Below are positions 23,257 through 32,350 of a stretch of DNA of 64,000 nucleotides, in pieces (the stretch's first letter is position 1; each line of letters starts with the position of its first letter). The stretch is taken from contig NZ_CP049304.1 in assembly GCF_019444005.1 (NCBI RefSeq), forward strand, positions 248,001 to 312,000, read 5' to 3'. A program made the translations under genes and the position numbers. A model generated the notes under the pieces. The model ran no database searches, was not told the DNA's origin, and was given only the letters and a program-made list of their open reading frames with translations. The DNA comes from Liquorilactobacillus nagelii DSM 13675 (lineage in GTDB: Bacteria; Bacillota; Bacilli; Lactobacillales; Lactobacillaceae).

Positions 23257-26200
23257 ATGTATAAACAAAGTGATGCGGCAATTGTCGCTTGGCGTGCAAC
23301 CGAGCGAACGCTTGATGGAAAGGTTACCATTACAGATAGTAATGGTAATGAAACTAATTATGGAACCAGTGATATAACTTCGATTGCCTATGATTCGGGT
23401 GCGTGGACTGGCGATACTTTTAGTATTGGTTCAACTTATGAAAACAATATAACTGTCACTTTTGCTCATCTAGTTGAAGGGCTAAAACAAGGATATAAAG
23501 TAACAGCTAAAATAGGAATTAAATTGCCTGATGGGACTTATGAATATTGTCCATTGGGTGTTTTTATTATTAGCGATGAAATCACGATGGATCGAAACAA
23601 CGATGCAACGACCATCAAAGCTTATGACCAATTTTGCACCATGCAAGGAACATACACATCTAAGCTAACTTATCCAGCTAAGATTACTGATGTGATTGCT
23701 GAAATAGCTAACATGTCAGGTGTAGAGCTGAACACTGATGACATTGCAGAATTGCCTACTCAGACTGATTTAGCAAGTGCAATTAGTGGTCAAACTTACT
23801 GCACAGCAATTGGCTGGATAGCACAGTTTTATGGTGGTTTTGCCACTTTTGACCGTGATGGAAAGCTAACAATCAGAACAGTTACTGATGCAAGCTATAT
23901 TTTAGATGCTAGCCAGTATGAGCAGAGTGGATTAACTAAAAACGAAGCTACGTATCAAATTGGCGGTATGTCTGTATCAGTTACAACAACCACTACTGAT
24001 TCAACTGGAGAAAGTAGTGAAACAACGTCAACTTTAACTGCCGGCGAAACTACTGGTTCGCAAATTGAATTAACCAATAACGTTATGACACAAGCAAGGT
24101 TGGATAGTATTTGGTCAGCAATTAAGGATATTACGTTTTATCCATACTCATTAACGTGGTTTGGCAATCCAGCTATTGAAGCTGGTGACTGGCTAACCTT
24201 GAAAGATACAGCTGGTAATAGTTTTAATGTGCCTAATAATTCATACACTATGACCTTTGACGGTGGATTAACAGCAACTTCTAAAGCTGACCAAACATCA
24301 ACTTCAAGCAGCAGTTACTCATACTCAGGTGCACTATCGCAGACAGTAAAACAATTAGCCGGTCGGCAAGGTGCTACAGGTAACTACATTTTCGGTACTG
24401 ATACGACTGTTGAGCCGACTACAGCTAAGATTGGAGACCTGTGGTACAAGCAAAACGGTAATCAAGTCGAAATGTGGCAATATGTAAAACAGTCTGATGG
24501 TACCGGTAAATGGGAATTAATTGTATCTGATGCCACTGGCGAGGAAATTAAAGCAAACGTTGATAAGGCTATGGCCGAAGCAGATACAGCTACAAAGAAT
24601 GCTAATACGGCTGTTGATACGGCTAATTCAGCACTGACTAAAGCACAAACTGCAATCAATAATGCGCAAACTGCAAGTGACGCAGCAAATGATGCTACTA
24701 CGGTGGCTAGTAATGCTATATCACAAGCAACGAGTGCCTCAAATGTAGCAAATAATGTTAATGAAGAAATAACAACGTTAAAAGGTGGATCAACAGCTAC
24801 CATAGCAGAATTAGAAGACGGACTAGCGTTAAAGCTTTCAACGAGTGATTTCGATACTCAAATTGCTAATTATGCTACTCAAACTTGGACTACTGATCAA
24901 ATCACAGCAACTGCAACAAGTTTAAGTAGTACGATTTCCAGCGTACAAACACAAGTGAACAATAGCGCTGTGGGGACTAATTTGCTTGTTGGAACCTCAG
25001 ACACCCTGCAAACTGTTCCAGCTTCTTCAAATAAGTACGCTGGTGGGACTATTTATATTTTTACATCTTCTGAGCTGCCTTCATTGGTAGGACAGACCTG
25101 CACTTTAAGAGTATTTATCCATAATACTTCTTCTTATGCTGTTAGAGTAACTTTATATGGTAAAAGTTCAAATTTTGCTTCTAGGATTGGTTCCGCGATT
25201 GCTGCTAATAGTGATGGGTATTCCACAGTTACTTTTTCAAATACTAGTTCTAGTGATATATCTGGCGATATTTCTATAAGAGCTTGGGATGATAATACTG
25301 CTACTTCTGGAGTACAATACAAAGACCTAAAGCTAGAAAAAGGCAGTGTTGCTACTGACTATTCTGCGAATCCAGCGGACAACGCTACAGTTACATCGGT
25401 AACAAACTTAACACAAACGGTCAGCTCACTATCCACAACTGTATCAGGCAAAGTAGATACTACCACGTATACGTCTAAGATTACAGAACTGGCTAGCTCG
25501 ATAGCTACGAAAGTGTCGCAAGCCGATTACAACACGAAGATTACACAGCTAAGTACAGCTATTGACGCTAAGGTTGCCACAACAGATTACAACACGGAAG
25601 TAACACTGCTTAGTAATCAGATAAACTCTAAAGTCAGTCAGTCAGATTGGGCAAACAGTGCGGTGGGTGTAAACTTAGTGCCTAACTCAAGCGCTGATGT
25701 CAGTGGAATTGCATATGGTAGCAATAGTGTACTAGGAAAACATAGTTTTTATAATGGCGGCAATTCGTATTTAAACATTATTCACAATACAAAAACTTCA
25801 GAAATAACTTCTAGTTCAGGACGTTTCTTTATTACAGCTGGTGGAACATATACTCTAAGCTTTAAAGCTTTCAATAATAGTCTATTGACTAGCTGTGACG
25901 TATGGTTATTGGGCAGACCAAACTCAAACACCACTGATGACTATACAGTTGCACAGCAATTGGTAACTACTGTCAAATTTTCTACAGCCTCGGTTCAATA
26001 TTACAAAGTTACATTCACTGTTAAGTTAGGAATTGAAAATGCCTACTTACGTTTTGATAACAATGGTACTTCTACCAGTGGTTCAAGTGCCGATTTATAC
26101 TTTAATGAAGTAAAAATTGAAACTGGTTCTACAGCAACGCCATGGTGCCCCGCTGTTTCTGAAATAACTAATTATTCCCAAATCCAGCAACTTTCCGATA

Positions 26201-27498
26201 ACATTAACTTACGTGTTGTTAAGAATGATGTTATTAACCAAATCAATATTTCTACAGAAGGAATTTTAATTGCTGGCAACAAAGTTCACATCACCGGCTC
26301 AACTACGATAGACAATGCTGTAATCAAGTCAGCGATGATCGATTCAATCTCCGCGGACAAAATTACAGCTGGCACGCTGAATGCGGCGAACGTTAATGTG
26401 ATTAACTTGAATGCAAACAATATCAGTAGTGGGACATTAACAGGTGTATCTTTTCACCAGTCTAGTTCAGGTCATGACACCTGGATAGATGGTAATGGTG
26501 TCCATGATTATGATGGCTCAGGAAATAATGCGTGGATACAGAAAGGAACATTGCAGGTCTATGATAAAAACGGCGATGGTTTTTTCATGGACAGTGGTAA
26601 GTTAGAACTTACAAGTCAATATCTCTGGCAACAGGGACAGTCCGTTAAATACGGATTAATAAAATTAGATGACGATATTCTTGCATTAGGAAAAGCAGGA
26701 ATGCACATTCAGGGATATAACGGACTTAGACTTGATACAGGTCATTCCATGTTCGATGGTCTAACGGGTGCACTCGATGATAATTACACGGGGGCAGCTA
26801 TAAATTTATCAGATAATGGTCAAATTGCAATAGGTAGTTATGCAGAGACATGGCTTAGTGCTGGTGCTCCGTATACTATGGCCGATAATAGTTCTCTGAC
26901 TCAGAAGCCTAATATTTATATTGGGACAGCCATGTGGGATGATCGCTCAACTGTTGGACGTGGGCAGAATATTATTATGCAAGCTAATGGCATAATACTA
27001 CAAACTCATGGTGAAATAAAACTTAAACCAAATAATGGTGACCTCTGGCTTGGTTATGCTCGTATTAACACTGGTAGTGATACAAACACCTGGTATTCAG
27101 GGCCAACTGGCACAGCATGGTGGTTTAGAACTTATGGTGGTGACATGGCGACCATTCACGTTCAGTCCGTTGCGCAATCATCATTGTTAAGCTTAAAAAC
27201 AAATCTTAACAAGTTAGATCCAGCTAAAGCATTGGCAACATTAACAAATACAGATATATGCAGTTACAATTACAAATCTGATTTAAAAAATGGAATATCT
27301 AAAACCTATGCAACAGCGGTTATCGATGATGTTAATGATAAGCCACAGTATAATACGCCATATGATTTCATTAGTGCTGACGGAACCGGACGTGACGATG
27401 GAACAATTTTAGGATATGCAGTTGCGGCTATCCAAGAACTAAATAGTAAAATAACTAGTCTCGAAACGGAAATCAAACAATTAAAAGGAGCAGCATAA
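23257..27498 (+). CDS. Tail-tip/receptor-binding protein with two carbohydrate-binding-like modules
   Basis: A 1,413-residue protein. Residues 1-360 are the baseplate hub type (TERTLDGKVTITD, YEYCPLGVFIISDEITMD). Coiled-coil and low-complexity Ala/Asn/Thr segments (~430-500) follow. Two jelly-roll-like modules lie at about 571-705 and 801-960; each starts NSAVGxNL and ends in a LEKGS/ETGS motif, as in phage carbohydrate-binding modules. A beta-helical shaft follows (~1030-1280). The end (LKTNLNKLDPAKALATL ... IQELNSKITSLETEIKQLK) resembles an S74-like chaperone domain, but the usual catalytic pattern is not clear. It probably recognises cell-wall polysaccharide. Confidence 0.82.
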   Translation: MYKQSDAAIVAWRATERTLDGKVTITDSNGNETNYGTSDITSIAYDSGAWTGDTFSIGSTYENNITVTFAHLVEGLKQGYKVTAKIGIKLPDGTYEYCPLGVFIISDEITMDRNNDATTIKAYDQFCTMQGTYTSKLTYPAKITDVIAEIANMSGVELNTDDIAELPTQTDLASAISGQTYCTAIGWIAQFYGGFATFDRDGKLTIRTVTDASYILDASQYEQSGLTKNEATYQIGGMSVSVTTTTTDSTGESSETTSTLTAGETTGSQIELTNNVMTQARLDSIWSAIKDITFYPYSLTWFGNPAIEAGDWLTLKDTAGNSFNVPNNSYTMTFDGGLTATSKADQTSTSSSSYSYSGALSQTVKQLAGRQGATGNYIFGTDTTVEPTTAKIGDLWYKQNGNQVEMWQYVKQSDGTGKWELIVSDATGEEIKANVDKAMAEADTATKNANTAVDTANSALTKAQTAINNAQTASDAANDATTVASNAISQATSASNVANNVNEEITTLKGGSTATIAELEDGLALKLSTSDFDTQIANYATQTWTTDQITATATSLSSTISSVQTQVNNSAVGTNLLVGTSDTLQTVPASSNKYAGGTIYIFTSSELPSLVGQTCTLRVFIHNTSSYAVRVTLYGKSSNFASRIGSAIAANSDGYSTVTFSNTSSSDISGDISIRAWDDNTATSGVQYKDLKLEKGSVATDYSANPADNATVTSVTNLTQTVSSLSTTVSGKVDTTTYTSKITELASSIATKVSQADYNTKITQLSTAIDAKVATTDYNTEVTLLSNQINSKVSQSDWANSAVGVNLVPNSSADVSGIAYGSNSVLGKHSFYNGGNSYLNIIHNTKTSEITSSSGRFFITAGGTYTLSFKAFNNSLLTSCDVWLLGRPNSNTTDDYTVAQQLVTTVKFSTASVQYYKVTFTVKLGIENAYLRFDNNGTSTSGSSADLYFNEVKIETGSTATPWCPAVSEITNYSQIQQLSDNINLRVVKNDVINQINISTEGILIAGNKVHITGSTTIDNAVIKSAMIDSISADKITAGTLNAANVNVINLNANNISSGTLTGVSFHQSSSGHDTWIDGNGVHDYDGSGNNAWIQKGTLQVYDKNGDGFFMDSGKLELTSQYLWQQGQSVKYGLIKLDDDILALGKAGMHIQGYNGLRLDTGHSMFDGLTGALDDNYTGAAINLSDNGQIAIGSYAETWLSAGAPYTMADNSSLTQKPNIYIGTAMWDDRSTVGRGQNIIMQANGIILQTHGEIKLKPNNGDLWLGYARINTGSDTNTWYSGPTGTAWWFRTYGGDMATIHVQSVAQSSLLSLKTNLNKLDPAKALATLTNTDICSYNYKSDLKNGISKTYATAVIDDVNDKPQYNTPYDFISADGTGRDDGTILGYAVAAIQELNSKITSLETEIKQLKGAA

Positions 27499-27935
27499 TG
27501 ACAAAAACAATTAAATTACAGAACGCAGACTTGGTACCAGTAGGCAACTTCTTAGGAAAATTAAAACTTAAAGGGAAAGCAAGCCGTGGACGTACTAAGC
27601 TAATTAAGCTACTGGAAGATAAAAATAAAGAATACAACGAGGACCGCGAGGAAGTTCGTGATCCTTATTTTGAACACGATGATAAAGGCAAACGTGTAAC
27701 AAAAGATAATGCTTATGTGCTGAAAGACCCAACGAAAGGGGCTGATTTAAATAAGGAATTAGTTGATTTAGCGAAAGAAGATGCGGTAATTGAGTTCACG
27801 GAATATTCAGATAAGTTTCGGGCACTGTATGACGCGCTTAATGCTTATTCATATGAGTTAGCTGATGCAGATGCGACATTGTACGATTTATTGATGGACG
27901 AACTGGAAAACAATTTTAAAAAGGAGAATGATTAA
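27498..27935 (+). CDS. DUF1617 phage protein
   Basis: A 145-residue charged protein (GNFLGKLKLKGKASRGRTKLIKLLEDKNKEYNEDREE) of the DUF1617 type found after tail-fibre genes in Lactobacillus phages. Function unknown. The ATG overlaps the tail-tip stop by one base (TAATG). Confidence 0.72.
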   Translation: MTKTIKLQNADLVPVGNFLGKLKLKGKASRGRTKLIKLLEDKNKEYNEDREEVRDPYFEHDDKGKRVTKDNAYVLKDPTKGADLNKELVDLAKEDAVIEFTEYSDKFRALYDALNAYSYELADADATLYDLLMDELENNFKKEND

Positions 27936-27937
27936 TT

Positions 27938-28168
27938 ATGACAATTTCACTAAATAGATTAGCATACCAATTTGATAATGATGGTAACACATCAAGTGTT
28001 TCAGTTGGCTTGAATGGTTCAGATAGTGGCGATGCGGTTAGTGCTACTTTACAGATTATTTCTAGTGATTTAGCAACAGGCAAGACTTTCGATGACATGA
28101 CCAAAGCTGATTTTGAGACACTTGCTAAAGCTAAATTGGCTAACTTAACAGCAGTTAAGAGTGCTTAA
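27938..28168 (+). CDS. Small phage protein after tail genes
   Basis: A 76-residue protein starting 2 bases after the previous stop, with AAAAAGGAG upstream. Ser/Gly/Asp-rich beta start, helical end. No family recognised. It may be a tail accessory. Confidence 0.55.
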   Translation: MTISLNRLAYQFDNDGNTSSVSVGLNGSDSGDAVSATLQIISSDLATGKTFDDMTKADFETLAKAKLANLTAVKSA

Positions 28169-28183
28169 TAAGGGGCTGGTCGT

Positions 28184-28444
28184 ATGGATGATAAAGGGAA
28201 AGACGATGTAAACGTAATCGAGCTGCTAATGGATATACAACAGCGATTAGCGAAAGTCGAAGTTAATACGTCAGGTGTTAATGATACTGCTCGAAAGACA
28301 GAGGAAACATATCAGCTTAGCAAGCAAAACGAGCAGGACATCAAAGATTTAAAATCGAATAGCCAATGGTGGTCACGCACAATGTGGGTGGCTATTTTAT
28401 TGCCATTAGCTTTATTTGTCGTAGAAAACTTTTTCATGAAATAG
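28184..28444 (+). CDS. XhlA-like membrane protein of lysis module
   Basis: An 86-residue protein: a coiled-coil half (DIQQRLAKVEVNTSGVNDTARK ... QNEQDIKDLK), then WWSRTMWVAILLPLALFVVENFF, a single membrane helix at the C-terminus. This is the layout of haemolysin XhlA family proteins, which act with holin in PBSX-type lysis. It lies directly before the holin gene. Confidence 0.75.
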   Translation: MDDKGKDDVNVIELLMDIQQRLAKVEVNTSGVNDTARKTEETYQLSKQNEQDIKDLKSNSQWWSRTMWVAILLPLALFVVENFFMK

Positions 28445-28455
28445 GAGGATTATCA

Positions 28456-28953
28456 ATGAACGTACAAAATATTTCAGATTTAATTGTCGCGGTTGCAGCC
28501 GCAGCTGTGCCGGTAGTATTTGCTTATATCACTAAATTTTTAAAGGATAACAAACAAGCGATGTCAATTTTAGACGCAGTAGCTCCGCTTGCTAAAGATG
28601 CTGTTGTCGCAGCCGAAAAATTAGGCGTGGATAAATATATTGATGGAGCTGTTAAAAAGTCAAAAGCTGTTGAATATGTAATGAACGGGTTAACAGCACT
28701 TGGTTTTGATAAAGTGGATTTAACCATTATCGAAAATGCTATCGAAAAAGCCTATGCAGAAGCTAAGGCTACATTGAAAACTGTATATCCGCAGAAAACT
28801 GAGGAGCAGCAAGAAAAAGCTGATGAAGCTAATCAAGCAAAAGCACTTGCTGATGCTAAAGCCAAGAAATTGGAACTTGCAAAATCAGACTTAGAAGCTA
28901 AGCAAAAAGCTTTAGCCGATGCACAAAAAGCTGTCGATGAGTTGTCTAAATAA
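28456..28953 (+). CDS. LL-H family phage holin
   Basis: A 165-residue protein. ATG 28456 follows TAGGAGG. One hydrophobic N-terminal helix (IVAVAAAAVPVVFAYIT) is followed by a long charged region (AVAPLAKDAVVAAEKLGVDKYIDGAVKKSKAVEYV) and a heptad-rich Ala/Lys tail (about 120-165). This matches the LL-H holin family in size and layout. It permeabilises the membrane at lysis; the endolysin here has its own signal peptide, so the holin may serve to collapse the membrane potential. Confidence 0.85.
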   Translation: MNVQNISDLIVAVAAAAVPVVFAYITKFLKDNKQAMSILDAVAPLAKDAVVAAEKLGVDKYIDGAVKKSKAVEYVMNGLTALGFDKVDLTIIENAIEKAYAEAKATLKTVYPQKTEEQQEKADEANQAKALADAKAKKLELAKSDLEAKQKALADAQKAVDELSK

Positions 28954-28965
28954 GGGGGCTTAAGA

Positions 28966-30198
28966 TTGAAAAAGAAAGTCTTACTTGGAGTGCTGGCGTT
29001 TGCCAGTGCTTTTTGTTTTGTAGTCAGTGTAAGTGCTGACCGTGATCAAGGCGTGGATTTGTCAAAGTATCAAGGCTCAACGGCTGTATTTGGCCAAGCT
29101 AGTGACAAGTTTGCCATCTGCCAGATCGGTGGCTACTATGATGGTATATTTTACCCACAATCAACTTATCAATCACAAGTAGCGTCAACGATTGCGCAAG
29201 GCAAACGGGCACATACTTACATTTTTAGTGAGTTCAGTACCCGAGCACAAGCGGATCAGATGCTAGATTACTACTTGCCAAAAGTGCAGACACCTAAAAA
29301 TTCGATTGTTGCTTTAGATGTAGAATCTGGTACGCCTAACACTGATGCTGTTATGTATGCCTTAGTTAAAGTCAAGCAAGCTGGATATACTCCAGTTTTA
29401 TACGGTTATCTTAATTTCTTAAAAGCACATTTAGATTTATCTACGATTGCAGACAGTTATCCTCTGTGGTTAGCAGAATATCCAGACTATCAGGTACGCA
29501 CTACGCCAGACTATAATTATTTTCCGAGCTATAAAAATATTCATATGTTTCAGTTTACCAGCACATACAAAGCTGGTGGATTGGACGGAAATGTGGACTT
29601 GCTAGGAATTACTAAAAACGGCTATAATGGAACAACTACCAATAGTGTGGGAGCCACAACCGTTAAGACTACAACTACCACGGCTGCAATCAAGCAAGGC
29701 CAGACAGCTAATGCTACATCTAAAAGTGATATTGCTGTCGGGTACACGGTTAAGGTTAATTTTTCTGCATCTAAATGGTCAAATGATTCAAATATTCCAA
29801 GCTGGGTAAAAGGTAAGAGTTATAAAGCTCAGCAAGTTTCAGGTAGTAAAGTTTTACTTGCTGGCATTTTAAGCTGGATTGATAAATCTAATGTTGAGAT
29901 TTTACAAACGGCTAGGCAAGCAACTTCAACCAGCACTAGCTCATCTAGTTTGCCAAGTGGAGTACACGCGCAAAGCGGTACTTTCACACCTAACCAGAGT
30001 CTGATGGTATGGCATGGTGCAGGGTATAATGCAACATATCAATATTACTATCGTGGTGAAAGCATCAAGTACGTTGGGTATATCGACAACTGGAATGCAG
30101 GGTACAGATATATCGTGTACAAGGGTGCATCTGGCATCTGGTGCTACGTTGCCGACAGACATTTAAGCCCTAATTACATGCTAGGATATGCTAAATAA
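28966..30198 (+). CDS. Secreted GH25 endolysin with C-terminal wall-binding repeats
   Basis: A 410-residue protein starting with TTG at 28966 after AAGGGGG. Residues 1-24 are a Sec signal peptide (KKKVLLGVLAFASAFCFVVSVSA). Residues 25-220 form a GH25 muramidase: GVDLSKYQG with Asp31, and ALDVESG with Asp118 and Glu120. A Thr-rich linker follows (~228-250). Two SH3-like wall-binding segments lie at about 255-320 and 335-410. It cuts the MurNAc-GlcNAc bond of peptidoglycan. The exported type is known in Lactobacillus and Oenococcus phages. Confidence 0.92.
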   Translation: MKKKVLLGVLAFASAFCFVVSVSADRDQGVDLSKYQGSTAVFGQASDKFAICQIGGYYDGIFYPQSTYQSQVASTIAQGKRAHTYIFSEFSTRAQADQMLDYYLPKVQTPKNSIVALDVESGTPNTDAVMYALVKVKQAGYTPVLYGYLNFLKAHLDLSTIADSYPLWLAEYPDYQVRTTPDYNYFPSYKNIHMFQFTSTYKAGGLDGNVDLLGITKNGYNGTTTNSVGATTVKTTTTTAAIKQGQTANATSKSDIAVGYTVKVNFSASKWSNDSNIPSWVKGKSYKAQQVSGSKVLLAGILSWIDKSNVEILQTARQATSTSTSSSSLPSGVHAQSGTFTPNQSLMVWHGAGYNATYQYYYRGESIKYVGYIDNWNAGYRYIVYKGASGIWCYVADRHLSPNYMLGYAK

Positions 30199-30203
30199 AA
30201 ATC

Positions 30204-30217
30204 GGGGCTTTTGCCCC
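30204..30217. terminator. GC hairpin after endolysin
   Basis: GGGGC-TTTT-GCCCC follows the endolysin stop. There is no T-tract on the + strand but one (GATTTTTA) on the minus strand, so it acts as a full terminator only for leftward transcripts. The next 80 bases, 30218-30300, show nothing else. Confidence 0.5.
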
Positions 30218-30308
30218 ATACATAATAAAATTATTGTGATATTATATACTTAATGACATATAATAATAGAAATAATAAGCTTTCATTTTTTGAAAATGAT
30301 GTGTTCTG

Positions 30309-30336
30309 TTGACATTTAAATTATATATTGTATATT
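30309..30336 (+). promoter_or_regulatory. Promoter of candidate small RNA
   Basis: TTGACA (30309-30314), a 16-base spacer, and TATATT (30331-30336). It is a consensus-quality sigma-A promoter with start near 30343, at the first base of a stable structured segment. Confidence 0.8.
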
Positions 30337-30342
30337 AAGTAT

Positions 30343-30490
30343 AGGGTTGTGGTAATTCGGAATGTACTCGCGCAAAGGCTATGAGAATAGCTAACCGTCG
30401 TAAGCTGCCTGCATGGTAGTCGAGCTTCCGTTGAACCCTTAATACATATCTCAAGTCTATCGCGTAATTTATTATGTGATAGACTATTTT
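30343..30490 (+). ncRNA. Candidate structured small RNA, class not recognised
   Basis: A transcript of about 148 bases is bounded by a strong promoter and a strong terminator and contains no credible reading frame. Pairing by eye: P1 GGGTT 30344-30348 with AACCC 30434-30438; P2 CGGAA 30358-30362 with TTCCG 30426-30430; P3 GCTAT/ATAGC 30378-30391 with a GAGA tetraloop; P4 CTGCC/GGTAG 30405-30419 with loop TGCAT. So it is a closed multi-branch fold. The segment is GC-richer than its surroundings. It is not tRNA, tmRNA, 6S or a riboswitch I know. It is probably expressed in the lysogen. Confidence 0.7.
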
Positions 30491-30491
30491 T
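30454..30491 (+). terminator. Terminator of candidate small RNA
   Basis: A 14-bp stem (AGTCTATCGCGTAA with TTATGTGATAGACT, two G-U pairs), loop TTTA, followed by a T-rich tail (ATTTTTGT). Confidence 0.88.
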
Positions 30492-30500
30492 GTATATTAA

Positions 30501-30537
30501 AAGCCTATCTCTTAATTGAGGTAGGTTTATTTTTTTG
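30501..30537 (+). terminator. Second terminator upstream of accessory cassette
   Basis: AAGCCTATCTC-TTAATT-GAGGTAGGTT then ATTTTTTT. It closely resembles the terminator at 32351-32387 that ends the cassette: same loop, same tail, with changes mostly in the stem. Confidence 0.8.
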
Positions 30538-30543
30538 AAATGG

Positions 30544-30571
30544 TTGATTTAAATTATTATATTTGTATAAT
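30544..30571 (+). promoter_or_regulatory. Promoter of two-gene accessory cassette
   Basis: TTGATT (30544-30549), 16-base spacer, TATAAT (30566-30571). It lies directly after the terminator and gives the cassette transcription independent of the late genes. A leader of about 120 bases follows, with a possible 8-codon frame at 30595 that I do not call. Confidence 0.65.
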
Positions 30572-30698
30572 GTATGAAAAAGGATTGTTACCTATGGCTT
30601 TAATAATTGTCTACATATAGAATTACCGTATTTTTTTTACTATATATAGTATTTGTAAGATTATATAAAACCAAGATCTTTATGAATCGAGTGATATT

Positions 30699-31142
30699 GT
30701 GCATTATTTTAATGAGAAATATTTTCCTTCAAAAAAGCAACTGTGTTGCCCTCCTGAAGATAGTCATAGTTTTAATGGAACTCTGTATAGATTCACTCAA
30801 AGTTCACCCATTTCGACTATGAAAGATTGGGAAGCATATGTGACTAATGAAATAAAGAGAAAGCGTTGGGTTGATAGCTGTGATTACAGCACTCTTTGCA
30901 AAAGTTCAGGAGTCTCGTGTTATCAGACTGAGGCCGAAGCTAAAAATGCATTCGAAGCAATGAAAAAACGTTCACCTGCATTCAGAAAAAAATTCAATGG
31001 AATTTTTTCCGTGGATATTAGTCCTGTGGATGGAGTTCTAGCGGAAACATCCAATCCAAAGAATACCTATAGGCACTTTACTTTTTGGATAAACAACAAA
31101 TCGAAGATTACTACCAATAATTATACCTGCATCAAAGAATGA
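30699..31142 (+). CDS. Accessory protein of unknown function (first gene of cassette)
   Basis: A 147-residue protein. GTG 30699 is the only standard start before the conserved-looking part; a stop lies at 30666 in frame, and the ribosome binding site is weak (GAGTG). The sequence is basic and rich in Cys, Trp and Lys (five Cys: QLCCPPED, DSCDYSTLCKSS, VSCYQ), with KDWEAYVTNEIKRKRWVDSCDYSTLC in the middle. No recognised domain. It lies 10 bases before the DUF6575-like gene, in the prophage end region where lysogenic conversion and defence genes are often carried. A missing N-terminus is possible. Confidence 0.55.
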   Translation: MHYFNEKYFPSKKQLCCPPEDSHSFNGTLYRFTQSSPISTMKDWEAYVTNEIKRKRWVDSCDYSTLCKSSGVSCYQTEAEAKNAFEAMKKRSPAFRKKFNGIFSVDISPVDGVLAETSNPKNTYRHFTFWINNKSKITTNNYTCIKE

Positions 31143-31152
31143 GGAAATAAAA

Positions 31153-32301
31153 ATGAATAAGTTAAGTAACTCTCCAATAAAAAAATTTAAAATTTATCAT
31201 GTCTATGATTATTATGATGAACCTATACTTTATTCTTTTTTAAATGAAACAGGAGCATTATTTTTGGCTAACTTTGTAGATTATGATGAAGATAGCACTG
31301 AAACATGGTTGTATTTACCAGTATCTTTTCAAGAACTTAAAAAAGTTGAATCTGGCGAATGTTCTTTGAGAACACTTATTTTGAGTGGTGAATCTTCTTT
31401 TGCTTATATTGAGAAACAAAAAGATGAAATTTCTAACTTTTTTATTGAATCTACTAGCAATATAGATTCAAGTTATTTACCTGAAGAAAATGTATATATT
31501 GAATATCAGACAGATCAACTTATTGAAAGTAATTCTACTGATAATAAAATTACGCCCGATAATAGGTACGCAATTGATATTTCATTCACCTCAGATAAAA
31601 ATCAGTATGAGATGTCTGCTTCTCTTTTATCTGGAGTCCTAGTTAACTTACAAAGAATAATGACCGCACTTACTTTGGACAAAAAAGCAAAGCGTATATA
31701 CAAGATTCATAATGAATTAAATATTGTTGGAACATTTGCAGGTTCATTTGGAATTAGATTACTATCTGATAAAGTATCTTCACTATTAAATGAAAATGAG
31801 TCAGAACCTTATAGAAAGATAGTGAGTCTATTTAAAATGACTAACCAAAAGGAAATAGACGTAGAAAAGATAGTTAAGGACTATGGTTGGTTAACGTTAA
31901 AACATTTTTTAAGTTTATCTAAAAATCTTTTAGATTTAAAAGGAGGGAAAATTGAATCAGGTATTCCCCTACCGGGTGCGGGAGTGGAAAGAATTAATAC
32001 TACTTTTGAATCAAATAAAGTAAATAATTTTATGAGTTTGTTAAGTAAATCAGCTGTTAAAGTAAGCAGAGAAACGGAGACTTTACAAGGGACTCTCACT
32101 AAATATGATTTTGTAAAACATCAATTTTCATTTACATCGGATAAAGATAAGGCATTTAATGGTATTGTTAAAACAGAAAAAAGTACCTACACTATACCAG
32201 CAGTTGGAAAAGCAGTACTTTCTGTGGAGATAACTGAGGATAGATTAAATGAAACCACTCAAAAAAAAATAAGCTTAGTATCTTGGACCCCTCAAAAATA
32301 G
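31153..32301 (+). CDS. DUF6575-like accessory protein (second gene of cassette)
   Basis: A 382-residue protein with GAGGAAAT before the ATG. The N-terminal ~120 residues (KFKIYHVYDYYDEPILYSFLNETGALFLANFVDYDEDSTETWLYLPVS) fit DUF6575 as I recall it: a small domain common in accessory proteins of lactic acid bacteria. A second alpha/beta domain (about 150-280; SASLLSGVLVNLQRIMTALT, FAGSFGIRLLSDKV) and a beta-rich C-terminus follow. No membrane helix, signal or nuclease motif is seen. Low GC and codon use unlike the structural genes suggest separate transfer. Function unknown; a role with the preceding protein is inferred from their operon. Confidence 0.6.
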   Translation: MNKLSNSPIKKFKIYHVYDYYDEPILYSFLNETGALFLANFVDYDEDSTETWLYLPVSFQELKKVESGECSLRTLILSGESSFAYIEKQKDEISNFFIESTSNIDSSYLPEENVYIEYQTDQLIESNSTDNKITPDNRYAIDISFTSDKNQYEMSASLLSGVLVNLQRIMTALTLDKKAKRIYKIHNELNIVGTFAGSFGIRLLSDKVSSLLNENESEPYRKIVSLFKMTNQKEIDVEKIVKDYGWLTLKHFLSLSKNLLDLKGGKIESGIPLPGAGVERINTTFESNKVNNFMSLLSKSAVKVSRETETLQGTLTKYDFVKHQFSFTSDKDKAFNGIVKTEKSTYTIPAVGKAVLSVEITEDRLNETTQKKISLVSWTPQK

Positions 32302-32350
32302 AATTATGCCCGATATAGTATAAGATGTTTAATCCTATTTTGAAACATTA

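Noticed and set aside
30343..30440. tRNA or tmRNA gene
   Set aside because: No acceptor-CCA arm, TpsiC loop or tmRNA pairing; the fold does not fit a cloverleaf.
30607..30822. Open frame overlapping the first cassette gene in another frame
   Set aside because: Hydrophobic, no ribosome binding site, and overlapped by the frame at 30699 that couples to the next gene.
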